From: JBDTNQ01 sp039933635
Lineage (GTDB): Bacteria > Acidobacteriota > Vicinamibacteria > Vicinamibacterales > SCN-69-37
Length of the DNA: 64,000 bases
Direction of reading: 5' to 3'
NCBI GenBank assembly: GCA_039933635.1
Contig: JBDTNQ010000001.1
Span: 1-64,000, forward strand
The translations under genes and the position numbers were made by a program. The notes beneath the pieces were generated by a model. That model was not told the DNA's origin. It made no database searches and saw only the letters and a list, made by a program, of their open reading frames with translations. Shown in pieces: positions 1-10,445 of this stretch. The stretch's first letter is position 1. Every line of letters begins with the position of its first letter.

Positions 1-1
1 C

Positions 2-1389
<1,388 letters not shown>

Positions 1390-1393
<4 letters not shown>

Positions 1394-2235
1394 GCGCTGC
1401 TCCTGCGTCGCAACCGATGACCGAGGTCGCAATCTCCGACTCGGTCGTACTTGGCCGTCCGGGCCTCGTGCTCATCGCCGGCCCGTGCGTGATCGAGAGC
1501 GAATCGCACGCCTTGGGCCTCGGCCGCGAGATCGCCGCGATCGCCAAGGCCGCCGGTCTGCCCTACGTCTTCAAAGCGTCCTTCGACAAGGCCAACCGCA
1601 CGTCCCTGAGTTCGTTCCGCGGCCCGGGTCTGGACGAGGGCCTGGCAATCCTCCAGCGCGTCCGGGAGGAACTGGGCGTGCCGGTGCTCACGGACATTCA
1701 CGAGCCTTGGCAAGCCGAGCGCGTGGCAGCGGTGGTCGACGTCCTGCAGATTCCGGCATTTCTGTCGCGGCAGACTGATCTGCTCCTGGCCGCCGCAGCC
1801 ACCGGGCGGGTGATCAACGTCAAGAAGGGCCAGTTCCTCGCGCCGCTCGACATGCGCCACGCCATCAACAAGGTGCGCGCGTCCGGCAATCCTCGCGTCT
1901 GCCTCACCGAGCGTGGGTTCTCGTTCGGCTACAACAACCTCATCGTCGACATGCGCGCGTTTCCGATCATGAGGGGCCTCGGCGTGCCCGTCATCTTCGA
2001 CGTCACGCACAGCCTGCAGTTGCCCGGCGCGGGCGACGGCGTCACGGGTGGCCTGTCCGACTACATCGAGCCGCTTGCGTGCGCGGGCGTCGGTGCCGGC
2101 GTGGATGGGGTTTTCATCGAAGTTCACGAAGCACCCGAGCGCGCAAAGAGCGATGGGCCGAACGCGCTTCCGCTCGCGCGCTTGGCGCCGCTGCTCCATC
2201 GCCTCGCGGCCATCAACGCCATCGTCAAGAGCTGA
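1390..2235 (+). CDS. kdsA: 3-deoxy-8-phosphooctulonate (Kdo-8-P) synthase
   Basis: Condenses phosphoenolpyruvate with arabinose-5-phosphate to give Kdo-8-phosphate, the precursor of the LPS inner-core sugar. 281 aa, the usual family length. Family signatures include IAGPCVIESE near residue 29, PYVFKASFDKANR and DVTHSLQ. Cys33 in the AGPC motif is the residue that binds the divalent metal in the Aquifex-type, metal-dependent class (E. coli has Asn here), so metal dependence is inferred. GTG start at 1390 is translationally coupled to pyrG by a 4-bp overlap. Confidence 0.95.
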
Positions 2236-2248
2236 ACGCCGACCTGTC

Positions 2249-3229
2249 ATGGCCGATAACCCGACCTCCCCCTCCCCACTCGAACTGGCGCGCAGCGTGC
2301 TCAAGACTGAAGCCGCCGCCATCCTCGGCCTGATTCCGCAGGTGGGCCCAGACTTCGATCGCGCGCTCGACCTGCTGCACGGCTGCACCGGGCGTGTGAT
2401 CGTCACGGGCATGGGCAAGTCTGGCATCGTCGCGCACAAGCTGTCGGCCACGCTCTCGAGCACAGGAACCGCCGCCATCTTCCTGCACGCGGCCGAAGCC
2501 GTGCACGGCGACCTCGGCGTCGTCCAGACCGACGATGTCGTCGTGGCGCTGTCGTACAGCGGGGAGACCGAAGAGCTCATCCGCCTGCTCGAGTCGATCC
2601 GGCGCATCGGTGCGCGACTCATCGCAATGACGGGAGACGCGACATCCACGCTCGGCCAGGCCGCCGATGTGGCGCTGACGTGCACCGTCGCCGAAGAAGC
2701 CTGCCCGATGAACCTCGCGCCCACCGCGAGCACCACGGCGATGATGGCCCTCGGGGATGCGCTCGCCATGGCGCTCTCGCATCGCAAGGGCTTCCGCGAA
2801 GATCAATTCGCCGATCTGCATCCGGGCGGACGGCTAGGGCGACGACTCATGCGCGTCGAGGCCGCGATGCACGGCGGCGAGGCGCTGCCACGGGTCCAGC
2901 GTGACACCCTGATGCCCGACGTCATCAAGGAAATATCCAGCAAGCGGCTTGGGATGACGTGTGTCGTCGACGCAGAGGGCCGGCTCGAAGGAGTCGTCAC
3001 CGACGGCGACCTGCGGCGCCACATGACGCCCGGCTCGGACCTGCTGACCCGTCGCGCCGGCGACGTGATGACGACGCGTCCGGTCACGATCCGGCGCGAC
3101 CTTCTCGCAGTCGAGGCTCTCCGCCTGATGGAAGAGCGCAAGATCACCGCCGTGGTCGTTCTCGACGATGCCAGGGTCGCCCTGGGCGTCGTGCACCTGC
3201 ATGACCTGTGGCGCACGCAGATGATCTAA
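2249..3229 (+). CDS. kdsD: Arabinose-5-phosphate isomerase (KpsF/GutQ family)
   Basis: Converts ribulose-5-phosphate to arabinose-5-phosphate, the sugar used by KdsA. 326 aa, standard for the family: N-terminal SIS sugar-isomerase domain (about 40-175, with GMGKSGIVAHK and SYSGETEE) followed by two CBS domains (about 205-326). The ATG at 2249 lies 13 bp after kdsA and begins MADNPTSPS; an in-frame extension upstream would run deep into kdsA and is rejected. The position between kdsA and kdsC makes a complete Kdo-8-P route, so KdsD is preferred over the paralogous GutQ role. Confidence 0.94.
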   Translation: MADNPTSPSPLELARSVLKTEAAAILGLIPQVGPDFDRALDLLHGCTGRVIVTGMGKSGIVAHKLSATLSSTGTAAIFLHAAEAVHGDLGVVQTDDVVVALSYSGETEELIRLLESIRRIGARLIAMTGDATSTLGQAADVALTCTVAEEACPMNLAPTASTTAMMALGDALAMALSHRKGFREDQFADLHPGGRLGRRLMRVEAAMHGGEALPRVQRDTLMPDVIKEISSKRLGMTCVVDAEGRLEGVVTDGDLRRHMTPGSDLLTRRAGDVMTTRPVTIRRDLLAVEALRLMEERKITAVVVLDDARVALGVVHLHDLWRTQMI

Positions 3230-3255
3230 GGTTGGAGGGTTCGACAGGGGTCGTG

Positions 3256-3290
3256 GGGCCCTCGTCCTTCAGGTCCAGGGCCTCTGGACC
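3256..3290. repeat. Intergenic palindromic element, copy 1
   Basis: The 104-bp gap between kdsD and kdsC holds a perfect 7-bp stem, GGTCCAG (3272-3278) with CTGGACC (3284-3290), and an overlapping longer imperfect fold GGCCCT...AGGGCC around the loop TTCA. It shares the GTCCTTCAGGTCC core with elements at 31041-31061 and 44279-44302. It could be a REP-like repeat or an mRNA-processing hairpin inside the operon; the sequence does not decide between them. Confidence 0.5.
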
Positions 3291-3333
3291 CGGTGACTCG
3301 AATCCGGATGTGGTGCGAAAGCGATTGGTGTCG

Positions 3334-3873
3334 ATGTCGGTTGATCTGAACGAACTCCAGGAACGCGCGCGAAGAGTGCGGTTGCTGTTGCTGGATGTGG
3401 ACGGCGTGCTGACCGATGGCGTGGTGTCAATCGACTCCTCCGGCGGCGAGTCCAAACACTTCTTCATCCGTGACGGCATCAGCCTCATCTGGGCCAGACG
3501 ATCCGGGCTGAACGTCGGGCTGCTGAGCGGTCGTTCGTCGGCCACCACCACACGACGCGCGGCCGAACTGGGGATTCCGATCGTGTCGCAGGGTGGCACC
3601 GACAAGCGGGTCGGCTACGCCGAGATCCTCGCGGCGCACGGCTACGCGGACGAGGACGTCGCCTACATGGCCGACGATGTCCTGGACCTGCCGGTGCTGT
3701 GCCGGGTCGGCTTGTCGACCGCGCCTGCCGACGCGGTCGACGACGTGCGATCACGCGTGCACTGGACCAGCCAATATGCGGGCGGTCGTGGCGCGGTCCG
3801 CGAGCTCGTCGAAATGATTCTGCAGGCCCAGGGACACTGGCAAGGCATCGTGGACGCCTTCCTGAAGCCATGA
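3334..3873 (+). CDS. kdsC: Kdo-8-phosphate phosphatase (HAD superfamily)
   Basis: Hydrolyses Kdo-8-phosphate to Kdo. 179 aa, matching compact C0-type KdsC without a cap domain. HAD motif I is DVDGVLTDG at residues 21-29, motif II the Ser in LLSGRSS, and motif IV MADDVLDLPVL. Start chosen at ATG 3334 (MSVDLNELQ), which leaves a 104-bp intergenic hairpin region; in-frame TTG 3325 and GTG 3328 are possible but add nothing conserved. The stop overlaps the next gene by 4 bp (ATGA). Confidence 0.92.
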   Translation: MSVDLNELQERARRVRLLLLDVDGVLTDGVVSIDSSGGESKHFFIRDGISLIWARRSGLNVGLLSGRSSATTTRRAAELGIPIVSQGGTDKRVGYAEILAAHGYADEDVAYMADDVLDLPVLCRVGLSTAPADAVDDVRSRVHWTSQYAGGRGAVRELVEMILQAQGHWQGIVDAFLKP

Positions 3874-5108
3874 TGCAGGGCTACGGAATCGTGTTCGGCG
3901 TCTTGCTGGCGCTGCTGGCGGGCCTGGCCGCGGGCAAGGCGTGGGAACGCTACAAACTCCGCGAAGGCCGCTGGATTGATCGACGCCGCGTCCGTCAGTC
4001 GCCGCACTTCATTCTCGGGCTGAACTACCTCGTCGGGGGACAGGTCGACCTGGCGATCGACGAACTCGAGCGCGCGTCCCGGCTGGATCCCGGCGCGCTC
4101 GAACTGCACCTGGTCCTTGGCAATCTGTATCGCGAAAAAGGTCAGGTGGGCCGCGCGGTACAGGAACACCAGTCCTTGTTGCAGCGGCCACGCCTGAATC
4201 GCATCGAGCATGCGAACGTGCTGCTCTGCCTCGGGTTGGACTATCGGCGGGGCGGATTCGTGGATCGCGCCGGCGCCGCATTTTCTGACGTCCTGAAGCT
4301 CGATCCGAACAACGAGCCCGCGCTGATCAACCTGGAGAAACTTCAGGAGGATCAGCATCAGTGGCAGGACGCGTACATCACGCGCCAGCGTCTCGCGCAG
4401 ATTGCCGGGCCGCCCGACCAGCCGAAGTCCCAGTTGATCCTCGCCTTCCTCGAGAACGAGCTGGGGTTGCAGGCGTTGAAGGACGGCCGCCCGAGCGATG
4501 CGATTCGCCGATTCGAGGCGGCGATCGACCTCGACAACCGCGTTCTGCCGGCCTATCTGCACCTCGGGGACGCGCAAGCGCAACAGGGCGATCGAGAGGC
4601 CGCGACGGCGACGTGGGAGCGCGCGATTGACGTGGCCCCTGACCGCGCGTATCTCGCGCTCGGCCGCCTCGAGCAGATGTACGCCACGCTCGGTTACACG
4701 GGCCGCTTCGCGGAACTGTGTCGATCTCTGACCGCGGCATCGCCACGCGAGTGGCGCGCGCGCGTCGCGCTGGCCCGGCACATCGCGAATCGCGGGGAGA
4801 CGCACGCGGCGCTCGAGTTGCTGTTCGAAGCGCTGGAGCACAATCCGCATGCGCTGGCCATCCACCAGGCGATCTGGGGCACGCTCTCGGAGCTCGACCT
4901 GCCCAAGCACCTGGTCGCGCGCTACATCGAGATCACGCGCCAGTCGGTCTTCTATCTGGACCCGCATGTCTGTCTGCGCTGCCGCTATCGCAGCACGGAA
5001 CTCATCTGGCAGTGCCCGCACTGTCACGAGTGGAATACATTCGTCGAAGAGCGCATCACGCCGGCGACCGACACCGAATCGGAGATTCCGGCGGCGCTGG
5101 CTCAGTGA
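3870..5108 (+). CDS. lapB: LapB-like TPR protein with C-terminal rubredoxin-type metal site
   Basis: 412 aa with the architecture of LapB (YciM): one N-terminal membrane anchor (about 5-22), a long run of TPR units (about 45-350) and a C-terminal metal-binding knuckle with Cys368, Cys371, Cys382 and Cys385 (CLRC and CPHC). In enterobacteria LapB couples LpxC turnover by FtsH to LPS demand. Sitting directly behind kdsADC with an ATGA overlap supports an LPS role here, although lptC or lptA would more usually follow kdsC. Function is inferred from architecture and neighbours. Confidence 0.82.
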   Translation: MMQGYGIVFGVLLALLAGLAAGKAWERYKLREGRWIDRRRVRQSPHFILGLNYLVGGQVDLAIDELERASRLDPGALELHLVLGNLYREKGQVGRAVQEHQSLLQRPRLNRIEHANVLLCLGLDYRRGGFVDRAGAAFSDVLKLDPNNEPALINLEKLQEDQHQWQDAYITRQRLAQIAGPPDQPKSQLILAFLENELGLQALKDGRPSDAIRRFEAAIDLDNRVLPAYLHLGDAQAQQGDREAATATWERAIDVAPDRAYLALGRLEQMYATLGYTGRFAELCRSLTAASPREWRARVALARHIANRGETHAALELLFEALEHNPHALAIHQAIWGTLSELDLPKHLVARYIEITRQSVFYLDPHVCLRCRYRSTELIWQCPHCHEWNTFVEERITPATDTESEIPAALAQ

Positions 5109-5119
5109 CGGAGTGACGT

Positions 5120-5764
5120 GTGACGGCCCCAGTCCTGCGCGTCGCGCTCACCGGGGGCATCGCGACCGGCAAGTCGTACTGCCTGACCCGCTTCCGTGCA
5201 CTCGGCGCTGCGACGATTGACGCAGACGTGCTGGCGCGCGAGGCGGTGAGGCCCGGCTCCGAGGGACTCGCGGCCGTGGTCGCGCGCTTTGGCGCATCCG
5301 TCCTCGATGGCCACGGTGCCCTCGACCGCGCGGCGCTCGCGCGAATCGTGTTCGCCGACGCAGGCGCCCGGCGCGATCTCGAGAGCATCATTCATCCATT
5401 CGTCCGCGCCGCGATCGCCGCGTGGACCGACCGCCTACGGGGGGACGCTCACTCGCGCGCGAGTTCGGATCCCATCCTCGCCATCGCGGACATTCCGTTG
5501 CTCTACGAGCAGGACCGCGCCCGCGACTTCGATCGCGTCATCGTCGCCGCCTGCGACCCAGTCCTGCAGCGACAGCGTCTGATGATGCGCAACGGTCTGA
5601 GCGCCGACGAAGCCGACCGCCGAATCGCCGTCCAGTTGCCAATCGCTGAAAAACGGCGGCGCGCGGATTACGTCATCGACACCTCGGCAAGCCTGGGCGA
5701 GACGGATCGGCAGGTCGACGTAGTCTGGCGGTCGCTTCGCGCGCCTTCCGCGCCGGTCGAGTGA
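5120..5764 (+). CDS. coaE: Dephospho-CoA kinase
   Basis: Last step of coenzyme A synthesis, phosphorylating the 3'-hydroxyl of dephospho-CoA with ATP. 214 aa, normal length. P-loop GGIATGKS at residues 12-19, then DADVLARE, the HPFVR segment and LLYEQ typical of CoaE. GTG start at 5120 lies 11 bp after the TPR gene; a GTG two bases earlier is in another frame. It is the last gene of the Kdo operon and is followed at once by a hairpin. Confidence 0.94.
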   Translation: MTAPVLRVALTGGIATGKSYCLTRFRALGAATIDADVLAREAVRPGSEGLAAVVARFGASVLDGHGALDRAALARIVFADAGARRDLESIIHPFVRAAIAAWTDRLRGDAHSRASSDPILAIADIPLLYEQDRARDFDRVIVAACDPVLQRQRLMMRNGLSADEADRRIAVQLPIAEKRRRADYVIDTSASLGETDRQVDVVWRSLRAPSAPVE

Positions 5765-5789
5765 CCTCTCGTTCGCAGATCTGGAAATC

Positions 5790-5819
5790 GAAACCGGGAG
5801 TTTTAAGTCTCCCGGTTTC
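5790..5819. terminator. Bidirectional hairpin between coaE and folD
   Basis: A perfect 11-bp stem, GAAACCGGGAG (5790-5800) with CTCCCGGTTTC (5809-5819), closes an 8-nt A/T-rich loop. It sits between two convergent genes and overlaps the folD stop codon by two bases. There is no long U-tract on either side, so intrinsic termination efficiency is uncertain, but position and symmetry suit a shared 3' end. Confidence 0.75.
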
Positions 5820-6768
5820 AACGTGCGGTTTCGGCGTGTCGGAGATTCCGAATGGCGGCGGCCAGGGTGTTCTTCAGCAGCATCGTGACGGTGAGCGGCC
5901 CGACACCACCCGGCACCGGGGACAGAGCGCCGGCAACTCGGGCGACATCGGGGTGTACGTCACCGAGGACGGTGGAGCCGCGCTTGTCGAAGGCGGCAAG
6001 CCGCGAACTGCCTTCGCCGAAGAGCGTCGCGACGAGGTTGCGGTCGGATACGGGCGTGGTCCCGACGTCAACAACGGCCGCGCCAGGCTTGACCATGTCA
6101 GCCGTCACGAAGCCCGGCCGACCGATCGCGGATACCACGATATCGCCGAGCCGGACGAGATCCGCCAGACCACTGGTCCGTGAGTGGCAGATGGTGACGG
6201 TGGCATTGGCCTGGAGCAGGAGCAGCGCCATCGGTTTCCCCACGATCTCGCTGCGCCCGATCACGACGGCATGGCGCCCGGCGATCTCCACACCTTCACG
6301 GGTCAGCAGTTCGATGACGCCCGATGGCGTGCACGGCGGCAGGACGGCGCGTCCCTGCACCAGGCGTCCGACGTTCTCGGGGTTGAAACCGTCCACGTCC
6401 TTGGCGGGATTGATGGCATCGAACACCTGCTCCGTCGCGCGCTTCCCCATGGCTGAGGGCAGCGGCGATTGGACGAGGATCCCGTCACACGCCGGGTCGA
6501 CGTTCAGGCTTCGCACCAGCATCAGCACGTCCTCGAGCTGCGACGTCGACGCGAGCCGGTGAACCGTGACGCGCAACCCGGCCTCGCCGCCATCGCGCTC
6601 CTTGTTGCGGACGTACACCTGCGACGCGGGATCGTCGCCCACCAGCACGATCGAGAGCGCAGGCGAGCGTCCCGCGGTCTCGGTGAACGACGCGACCTGC
6701 GGGAGAAGCTCCGCGCGAATCGCCGCAGCGACCGCCGTGCCATCGAGACGTCTCGCGAGAGAGGACAT
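5818..6768 (-). CDS. folD: Bifunctional methylenetetrahydrofolate dehydrogenase / methenyl-THF cyclohydrolase
   Basis: Interconverts 5,10-methylene-THF, 5,10-methenyl-THF and 10-formyl-THF for one-carbon supply. 316 aa, a little longer than many FolD (about 285-300). Catalytic Lys56 lies in YVRNKERD; VQSPLP, the Rossmann segment VIGRSEIVGKP and the signature PGGVGPLT (from about 286) are all present. ATG at 6768 gives MSSLARRLDG, the family N terminus. It is the last gene of the long minus-strand unit that begins at pilM. Confidence 0.95.
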   Translation of the reverse strand: MSSLARRLDGTAVAAAIRAELLPQVASFTETAGRSPALSIVLVGDDPASQVYVRNKERDGGEAGLRVTVHRLASTSQLEDVLMLVRSLNVDPACDGILVQSPLPSAMGKRATEQVFDAINPAKDVDGFNPENVGRLVQGRAVLPPCTPSGVIELLTREGVEIAGRHAVVIGRSEIVGKPMALLLLQANATVTICHSRTSGLADLVRLGDIVVSAIGRPGFVTADMVKPGAAVVDVGTTPVSDRNLVATLFGEGSSRLAAFDKRGSTVLGDVHPDVARVAGALSPVPGGVGPLTVTMLLKNTLAAAIRNLRHAETAR

Positions 6769-6800
6769 GGACAAAGGATATTGGAGATCGCGCTCCGGCG

Positions 6801-7430
6801 TCAGGCGCCGACAGCGGCGAGGAATGCGCGAGCGCGCATGGCGAGATCGCCGGTGACAAGATCGGCAATCACTGCGACTGACGACGCCCCGGCGGCGATC
6901 ACCGCGGGCGCCTGTTCGATCGAGATGCCACCGATCGCGACCACGGGCAGATCGCGCCGAGACGCCGCGGCGACCGCCATCCGCACGCCGTCGAGTCCCA
7001 CCACCGGGTCGGGCCGCGCCTTCGAGGTCGTCCCGAAGACCGGTCCGATGGCGAGATACGTGATCGGCTGCGCACAGGCGTCCTCGACTTGCTGCGCGTT
7101 GTGCGTTGAAATCCCGAGGATGACTGGCTCGGGCAGCAGACCGCGGACCTGCGCTGGACGCAGGTCGGCTTGCCCCAGGTGCACGCCATCGGCGCCGCAC
7201 AACCGCGCGACGTCAGCGCGATCGTTGACGATGAACCGGGCGTGCCTGTTCCGGCAGCGAGCGGACATTTCGTCCGCCAGCTCCAGCATCGGACCGGCAG
7301 CCATGGCCTTCGCACGGAGTTGAATCAGCGTGATGCCGGCGTCGAGCCAGATGTCGAGCACGTCGAGCGGCGCCAACTGGCGTCGCTCGAGCAGGTCTAT
7401 GTCGAGGATGGCGTACAGGCGAGGAAACAC
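6801..7430 (-). CDS. thiE: Thiamine-phosphate synthase (ThiE/TenI family), copy 1
   Basis: Joins HMP-pyrophosphate and thiazole phosphate into thiamine phosphate. 209 aa from GTG 7430 (MFPRLYAILDID), 13 bp after accC. Family landmarks: QLRAK (37-41), FIVNDRADVA, GADGVHLGQAD, GISTHNAQQ, GPVFGTTSK and VAIGGIS. It has the full ThiE pattern, including the Gln/Arg pyrophosphate pocket and the GVHLGQ motif, so it is the better ThiE candidate of the two paralogues in the window (the other is at 38835). Confidence 0.87.
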   Translation of the reverse strand: MFPRLYAILDIDLLERRQLAPLDVLDIWLDAGITLIQLRAKAMAAGPMLELADEMSARCRNRHARFIVNDRADVARLCGADGVHLGQADLRPAQVRGLLPEPVILGISTHNAQQVEDACAQPITYLAIGPVFGTTSKARPDPVVGLDGVRMAVAAASRRDLPVVAIGGISIEQAPAVIAAGASSVAVIADLVTGDLAMRARAFLAAVGA

Positions 7431-7443
7431 GCGGGCGAACGGG

Positions 7444-8820
7444 TCAGGCCGACTCAGCGAGGCCCTCGGGCCGCTTCTTCTTCTCGGGCATGTAGCGTTC
7501 CATGAAGCCCGTGTGGATCTTGCCGGCGATGAAATCCGGATCGGCAAGCACTTTCAGATGCAGCGGAATGGACGTCTTGATGCCGTCGACCACCGTCATC
7601 TCGAGCGTGCGCCGCATGCGCGCAATCGCCTCGGTGCGGTCACGGCCGTAGGTGATGATCTTCGCAATCAGCGAGTCGTAGTACGGCGACACCGTGCACT
7701 CCGAATGCGCGTACGTGTCGACACGAACGCCCGGGCCGCCCGGCACGCTGAACGCGTGAATCACGCCAGGACTCGGCACGAACGTGTCCGGGTCCTCGGC
7801 GTTGATGCGGCACTCAATCGAGTGCCCTTTGACCTCGATGTCACTCTGGCGGAACGACAGCCGCCGGCCCGCCGCGATCAGAATCTGTTCTTTGACGATG
7901 TCGATGCCGGTGACGAACTCGGTGACGGGATGTTCGACTTGCAGGCGGGTGTTGGCTTCAAGGAAATAGAAATGACCGGTCGGGTCCATCAGGAACTCGA
8001 ACGTGCCCGCGTTCGAGTACTGGACCGCGCGCGCGGCATCGACCACGGTCGACCCCAGCTTGCGCCGCTGCTTGTCGGTGAGCGCCATGGACGGCGCTTC
8101 CTCAATCAGCTTCTGGTGCCGGCGCTGAATCGAGCACTCGCGCTCGCCCAGGTGGACGACGTTGCCATGGTGATCGCCAAGGACTTGAATCTCGATATGC
8201 CGCGGATTCTCGACGTACTTCTCGAGATACACGTCCCCGACGCCAAACGCGGCCTCAGCCTCGCGCATCGCGGTGCGGAAGGCCTTCGTCAGCTCGTCCG
8301 CGCCCCGAACCACGCGCATGCCCCGCCCGCCGCCGCCGGCAACGGCCTTGATGATGACCGGATAGCCCAGTTCCTTCGCGACCTTGACCGCCTGCTCTTC
8401 GCTCTGGACCGGACCGTCACTGCCGGGCAACACGGGCACGCCCGCCTTCTTCATCGCGCGGCGCGCACGGGCCTTGTCCCCCATCAACCGGATGACGTTG
8501 GGATAGGGTCCGATGAACTTGATGTGGCACGCCTCGCAGACCTCGGCGAGGTACGCGCTCTCCGACAGAAAGCCGTAGCCGGGATGAATCGCATCCGCGC
8601 CCGTGATCTCGGCAGCGCTGATGATGGCTGGCACGTTCAGGTAGCTGTCCATGCTGCGCGCCGGACCGATGCAGACGTCTTCGTCGGCAAATCGGACGTG
8701 CAGCGAATGCTCGTCCGCCTCGGAGTAGACCGCCACGGTCTTGATCCCGAGCTCCTTGCACGCGCAGATGACGCGCAGCGCGATTTCACCACGGTTCGCG
8801 ATGAGGATCTTGTTGAACAT
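7444..8820 (-). CDS. accC: Acetyl-CoA carboxylase, biotin carboxylase subunit
   Basis: ATP-dependent carboxylation of biotin on AccB, the first half-reaction of malonyl-CoA synthesis. 458 aa, normal length. Begins MFNKILIANRGEIALRV; the ATP-grasp glycine loop GGGGRGM, catalytic EANTRLQVEHPVTE and C-terminal biotin-carboxylase domain are present. The usual EMNTR reads EANTR here, seen in some relatives and not expected to abolish activity. accB lies 18 bp upstream, the standard accBC pair. Confidence 0.96.
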   Translation of the reverse strand: MFNKILIANRGEIALRVICACKELGIKTVAVYSEADEHSLHVRFADEDVCIGPARSMDSYLNVPAIISAAEITGADAIHPGYGFLSESAYLAEVCEACHIKFIGPYPNVIRLMGDKARARRAMKKAGVPVLPGSDGPVQSEEQAVKVAKELGYPVIIKAVAGGGGRGMRVVRGADELTKAFRTAMREAEAAFGVGDVYLEKYVENPRHIEIQVLGDHHGNVVHLGERECSIQRRHQKLIEEAPSMALTDKQRRKLGSTVVDAARAVQYSNAGTFEFLMDPTGHFYFLEANTRLQVEHPVTEFVTGIDIVKEQILIAAGRRLSFRQSDIEVKGHSIECRINAEDPDTFVPSPGVIHAFSVPGGPGVRVDTYAHSECTVSPYYDSLIAKIITYGRDRTEAIARMRRTLEMTVVDGIKTSIPLHLKVLADPDFIAGKIHTGFMERYMPEKKKRPEGLAESA

Positions 8821-8838
8821 GGGCGCGCCTCGGGTCGC

Positions 8839-9315
8839 TCAGCTGACCTTGACGGCGAACAATCGCTCGCCGAACTGGACCGGCTTGCCGTTCTCCGCGT
8901 ACACGCTGGCCACCTCGCCGTCGCAGTCGCTTTCGATCTCGTTCATCAACTTCATGGCTTCGATGATGCAGAGCACCTGCCCCTTGCGCACCATGTCTCC
9001 CACTTCGACGAACGACTGGGCCTCGGGCTCCGGCGATCGGTAGAAGGTCCCGACAATGGGCGACTTGATGACGGCAAGGTTCACCGATTCGATGTCTTCC
9101 GCTGGGACCGGCGCCGCGGCGGGAGGGGCCGCGGGTGCCGCCGCGGGCATGGGCAATCCCATCGGCGGCGTCAACGACGAGGTCGGGGCAACGTACGTCG
9201 CTTCACGCCCGGCCTTGCGGATCCTGACCTTCAGGCCATCCCGCTCGAGTTCGAATTCCGACAGGTCGTGCTCACGGACTAGCTCCAGAATCTGTTTAAT
9301 GTCGTCGAGATTCAT
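8839..9315 (-). CDS. accB: Acetyl-CoA carboxylase biotin carboxyl carrier protein
   Basis: Carries biotin between the AccC and AccDA half-reactions. 158 aa: N-terminal conserved helix (MNLDDIKQILELV), an Ala/Pro-rich linker (about 50-75) and a biotinyl domain with the biotin-accepting Lys122 in EAMKLMNEIESD. ATG 9315 is preferred, 4 bp past the peptidase stop; an in-frame TTG at 9327 would overlap that gene and add MSDP. Confidence 0.95.
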   Translation of the reverse strand: MNLDDIKQILELVREHDLSEFELERDGLKVRIRKAGREATYVAPTSSLTPPMGLPMPAAAPAAPPAAAPVPAEDIESVNLAVIKSPIVGTFYRSPEPEAQSFVEVGDMVRKGQVLCIIEAMKLMNEIESDCDGEVASVYAENGKPVQFGERLFAVKVS

Positions 9316-9319
9316 AGGA

Positions 9320-10435
9320 TCAGACAAACAGCAGGTCCCGGGAGGCAGGTGTCAATACTTCACTCCCCGCCGTCGTCACGAGCACGTCGTCTTCCAGCCG
9401 GACACCGCCGAGGCCTTCGATGTACGCGCCGGGTTCAATCGTGAAGACCATCCCAGGTTGCATCAGCTCGTGAGCCTCAGGGTCAGACCGACCGACCCGC
9501 GGCGCCTCATGGACGTCCAGGCCGAGACCATGCCCGGTCGAGTGCATGAACGCCTCACCCAGCCCGCGGGAGGTCAAAATATCCCGGGCTGCGCGGTCGA
9601 CGTCCGACGTCGGAATCCCAGGCCGCACGGCCGCGATGGCTGCCTCCGTGGCGACTTTCACCGCCTCGAAGAGCGCCATGGCCCGGTCGGTGAGTGGTCC
9701 GACCGCTGACATTCGCGTAACGTCGACGCAGTATCCGTCTAACACGCCGCCAAAGTCCAGCACCACCAGGTCACCAGGACCAATCGACCGGTTCGTCGGC
9801 CGGGCGTGCGGCAGCGCACTATTTGGGCCCGATGCCACAATCGTTTCGAAGGCCGGGGCGTCGAACCCCACGTCCATTATGGCCTTCTCGATGTCGGCCG
9901 CGACCGCTCGCTCCCCCCTTCCGGCGCGAACGAGCGTCGGAAGCAGCTCAATCACCTGTCCAATCAGGGCACCTCCCCGACGAAACAGCGCGATCTCGTA
10001 CGCATCCTTGATCAGCCGGGCCCGCTCGACCAGATCATCAGCGGGAACCCAGGTCACTGCCGCCGCCGCGCGCTCCCAAGATCGCAAGGTGGCGACCGTC
10101 ACGTGCGAGGGTTCGAAACCGACCCGCTGGAGATCCAGGCGGCCGGCCACTTCACCAAGCGTTAAGTCGTACCGCCTATCCACCTGCTCGAGTTGGACGG
10201 GCGCCATGCCCCCGTCGGCGACCTTCTGTCGCACGGAAAAGGCATAGCGGCCGTCGGTGATCAGGAGCGCGGACGTCCCCGTGATCACGAGCAGTCCGGC
10301 GGACCCGTTGAATCCGCAGAGATAGAAGATGTTGTGCGGCGTCGAGATGACGAACGCGTCGACACCGCGGCCGGGGAGCTGCGATTGAATCGCGGCGAGA
10401 CGCGCCGGCCAATCGGGGCCCGTGGCACCAGACAT
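9320..10435 (-). CDS. M24B metallopeptidase (Xaa-Pro aminopeptidase/dipeptidase)
   Basis: Cleaves peptides next to proline with a two-metal centre. 371 aa from ATG 10435: creatinase N-terminal domain (about 10-135) then a pita-bread domain with all five metal ligands in order, Asp in VVLDFGG, Asp in YCVDVTR, His in STGHGLGLD, Glu in FTIEPG and Glu in VRLEDDV. Bacterial genomes commonly carry such a peptidase just upstream of accBC (often with efp, absent here). PepQ or PepP specificity cannot be told from sequence alone. Confidence 0.88.
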   Translation of the reverse strand: MSGATGPDWPARLAAIQSQLPGRGVDAFVISTPHNIFYLCGFNGSAGLLVITGTSALLITDGRYAFSVRQKVADGGMAPVQLEQVDRRYDLTLGEVAGRLDLQRVGFEPSHVTVATLRSWERAAAAVTWVPADDLVERARLIKDAYEIALFRRGGALIGQVIELLPTLVRAGRGERAVAADIEKAIMDVGFDAPAFETIVASGPNSALPHARPTNRSIGPGDLVVLDFGGVLDGYCVDVTRMSAVGPLTDRAMALFEAVKVATEAAIAAVRPGIPTSDVDRAARDILTSRGLGEAFMHSTGHGLGLDVHEAPRVGRSDPEAHELMQPGMVFTIEPGAYIEGLGGVRLEDDVLVTTAGSEVLTPASRDLLFV

Positions 10436-10445
10436 AGTGACTTGA

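Noticed and set aside
7330..9282. Open frame of about 650 codons opposite thiE, accC and accB
   Set aside because: AccC, AccB and ThiE on the minus strand have complete motifs; the antisense frame is Arg/Ala/His-rich with no fold signature.
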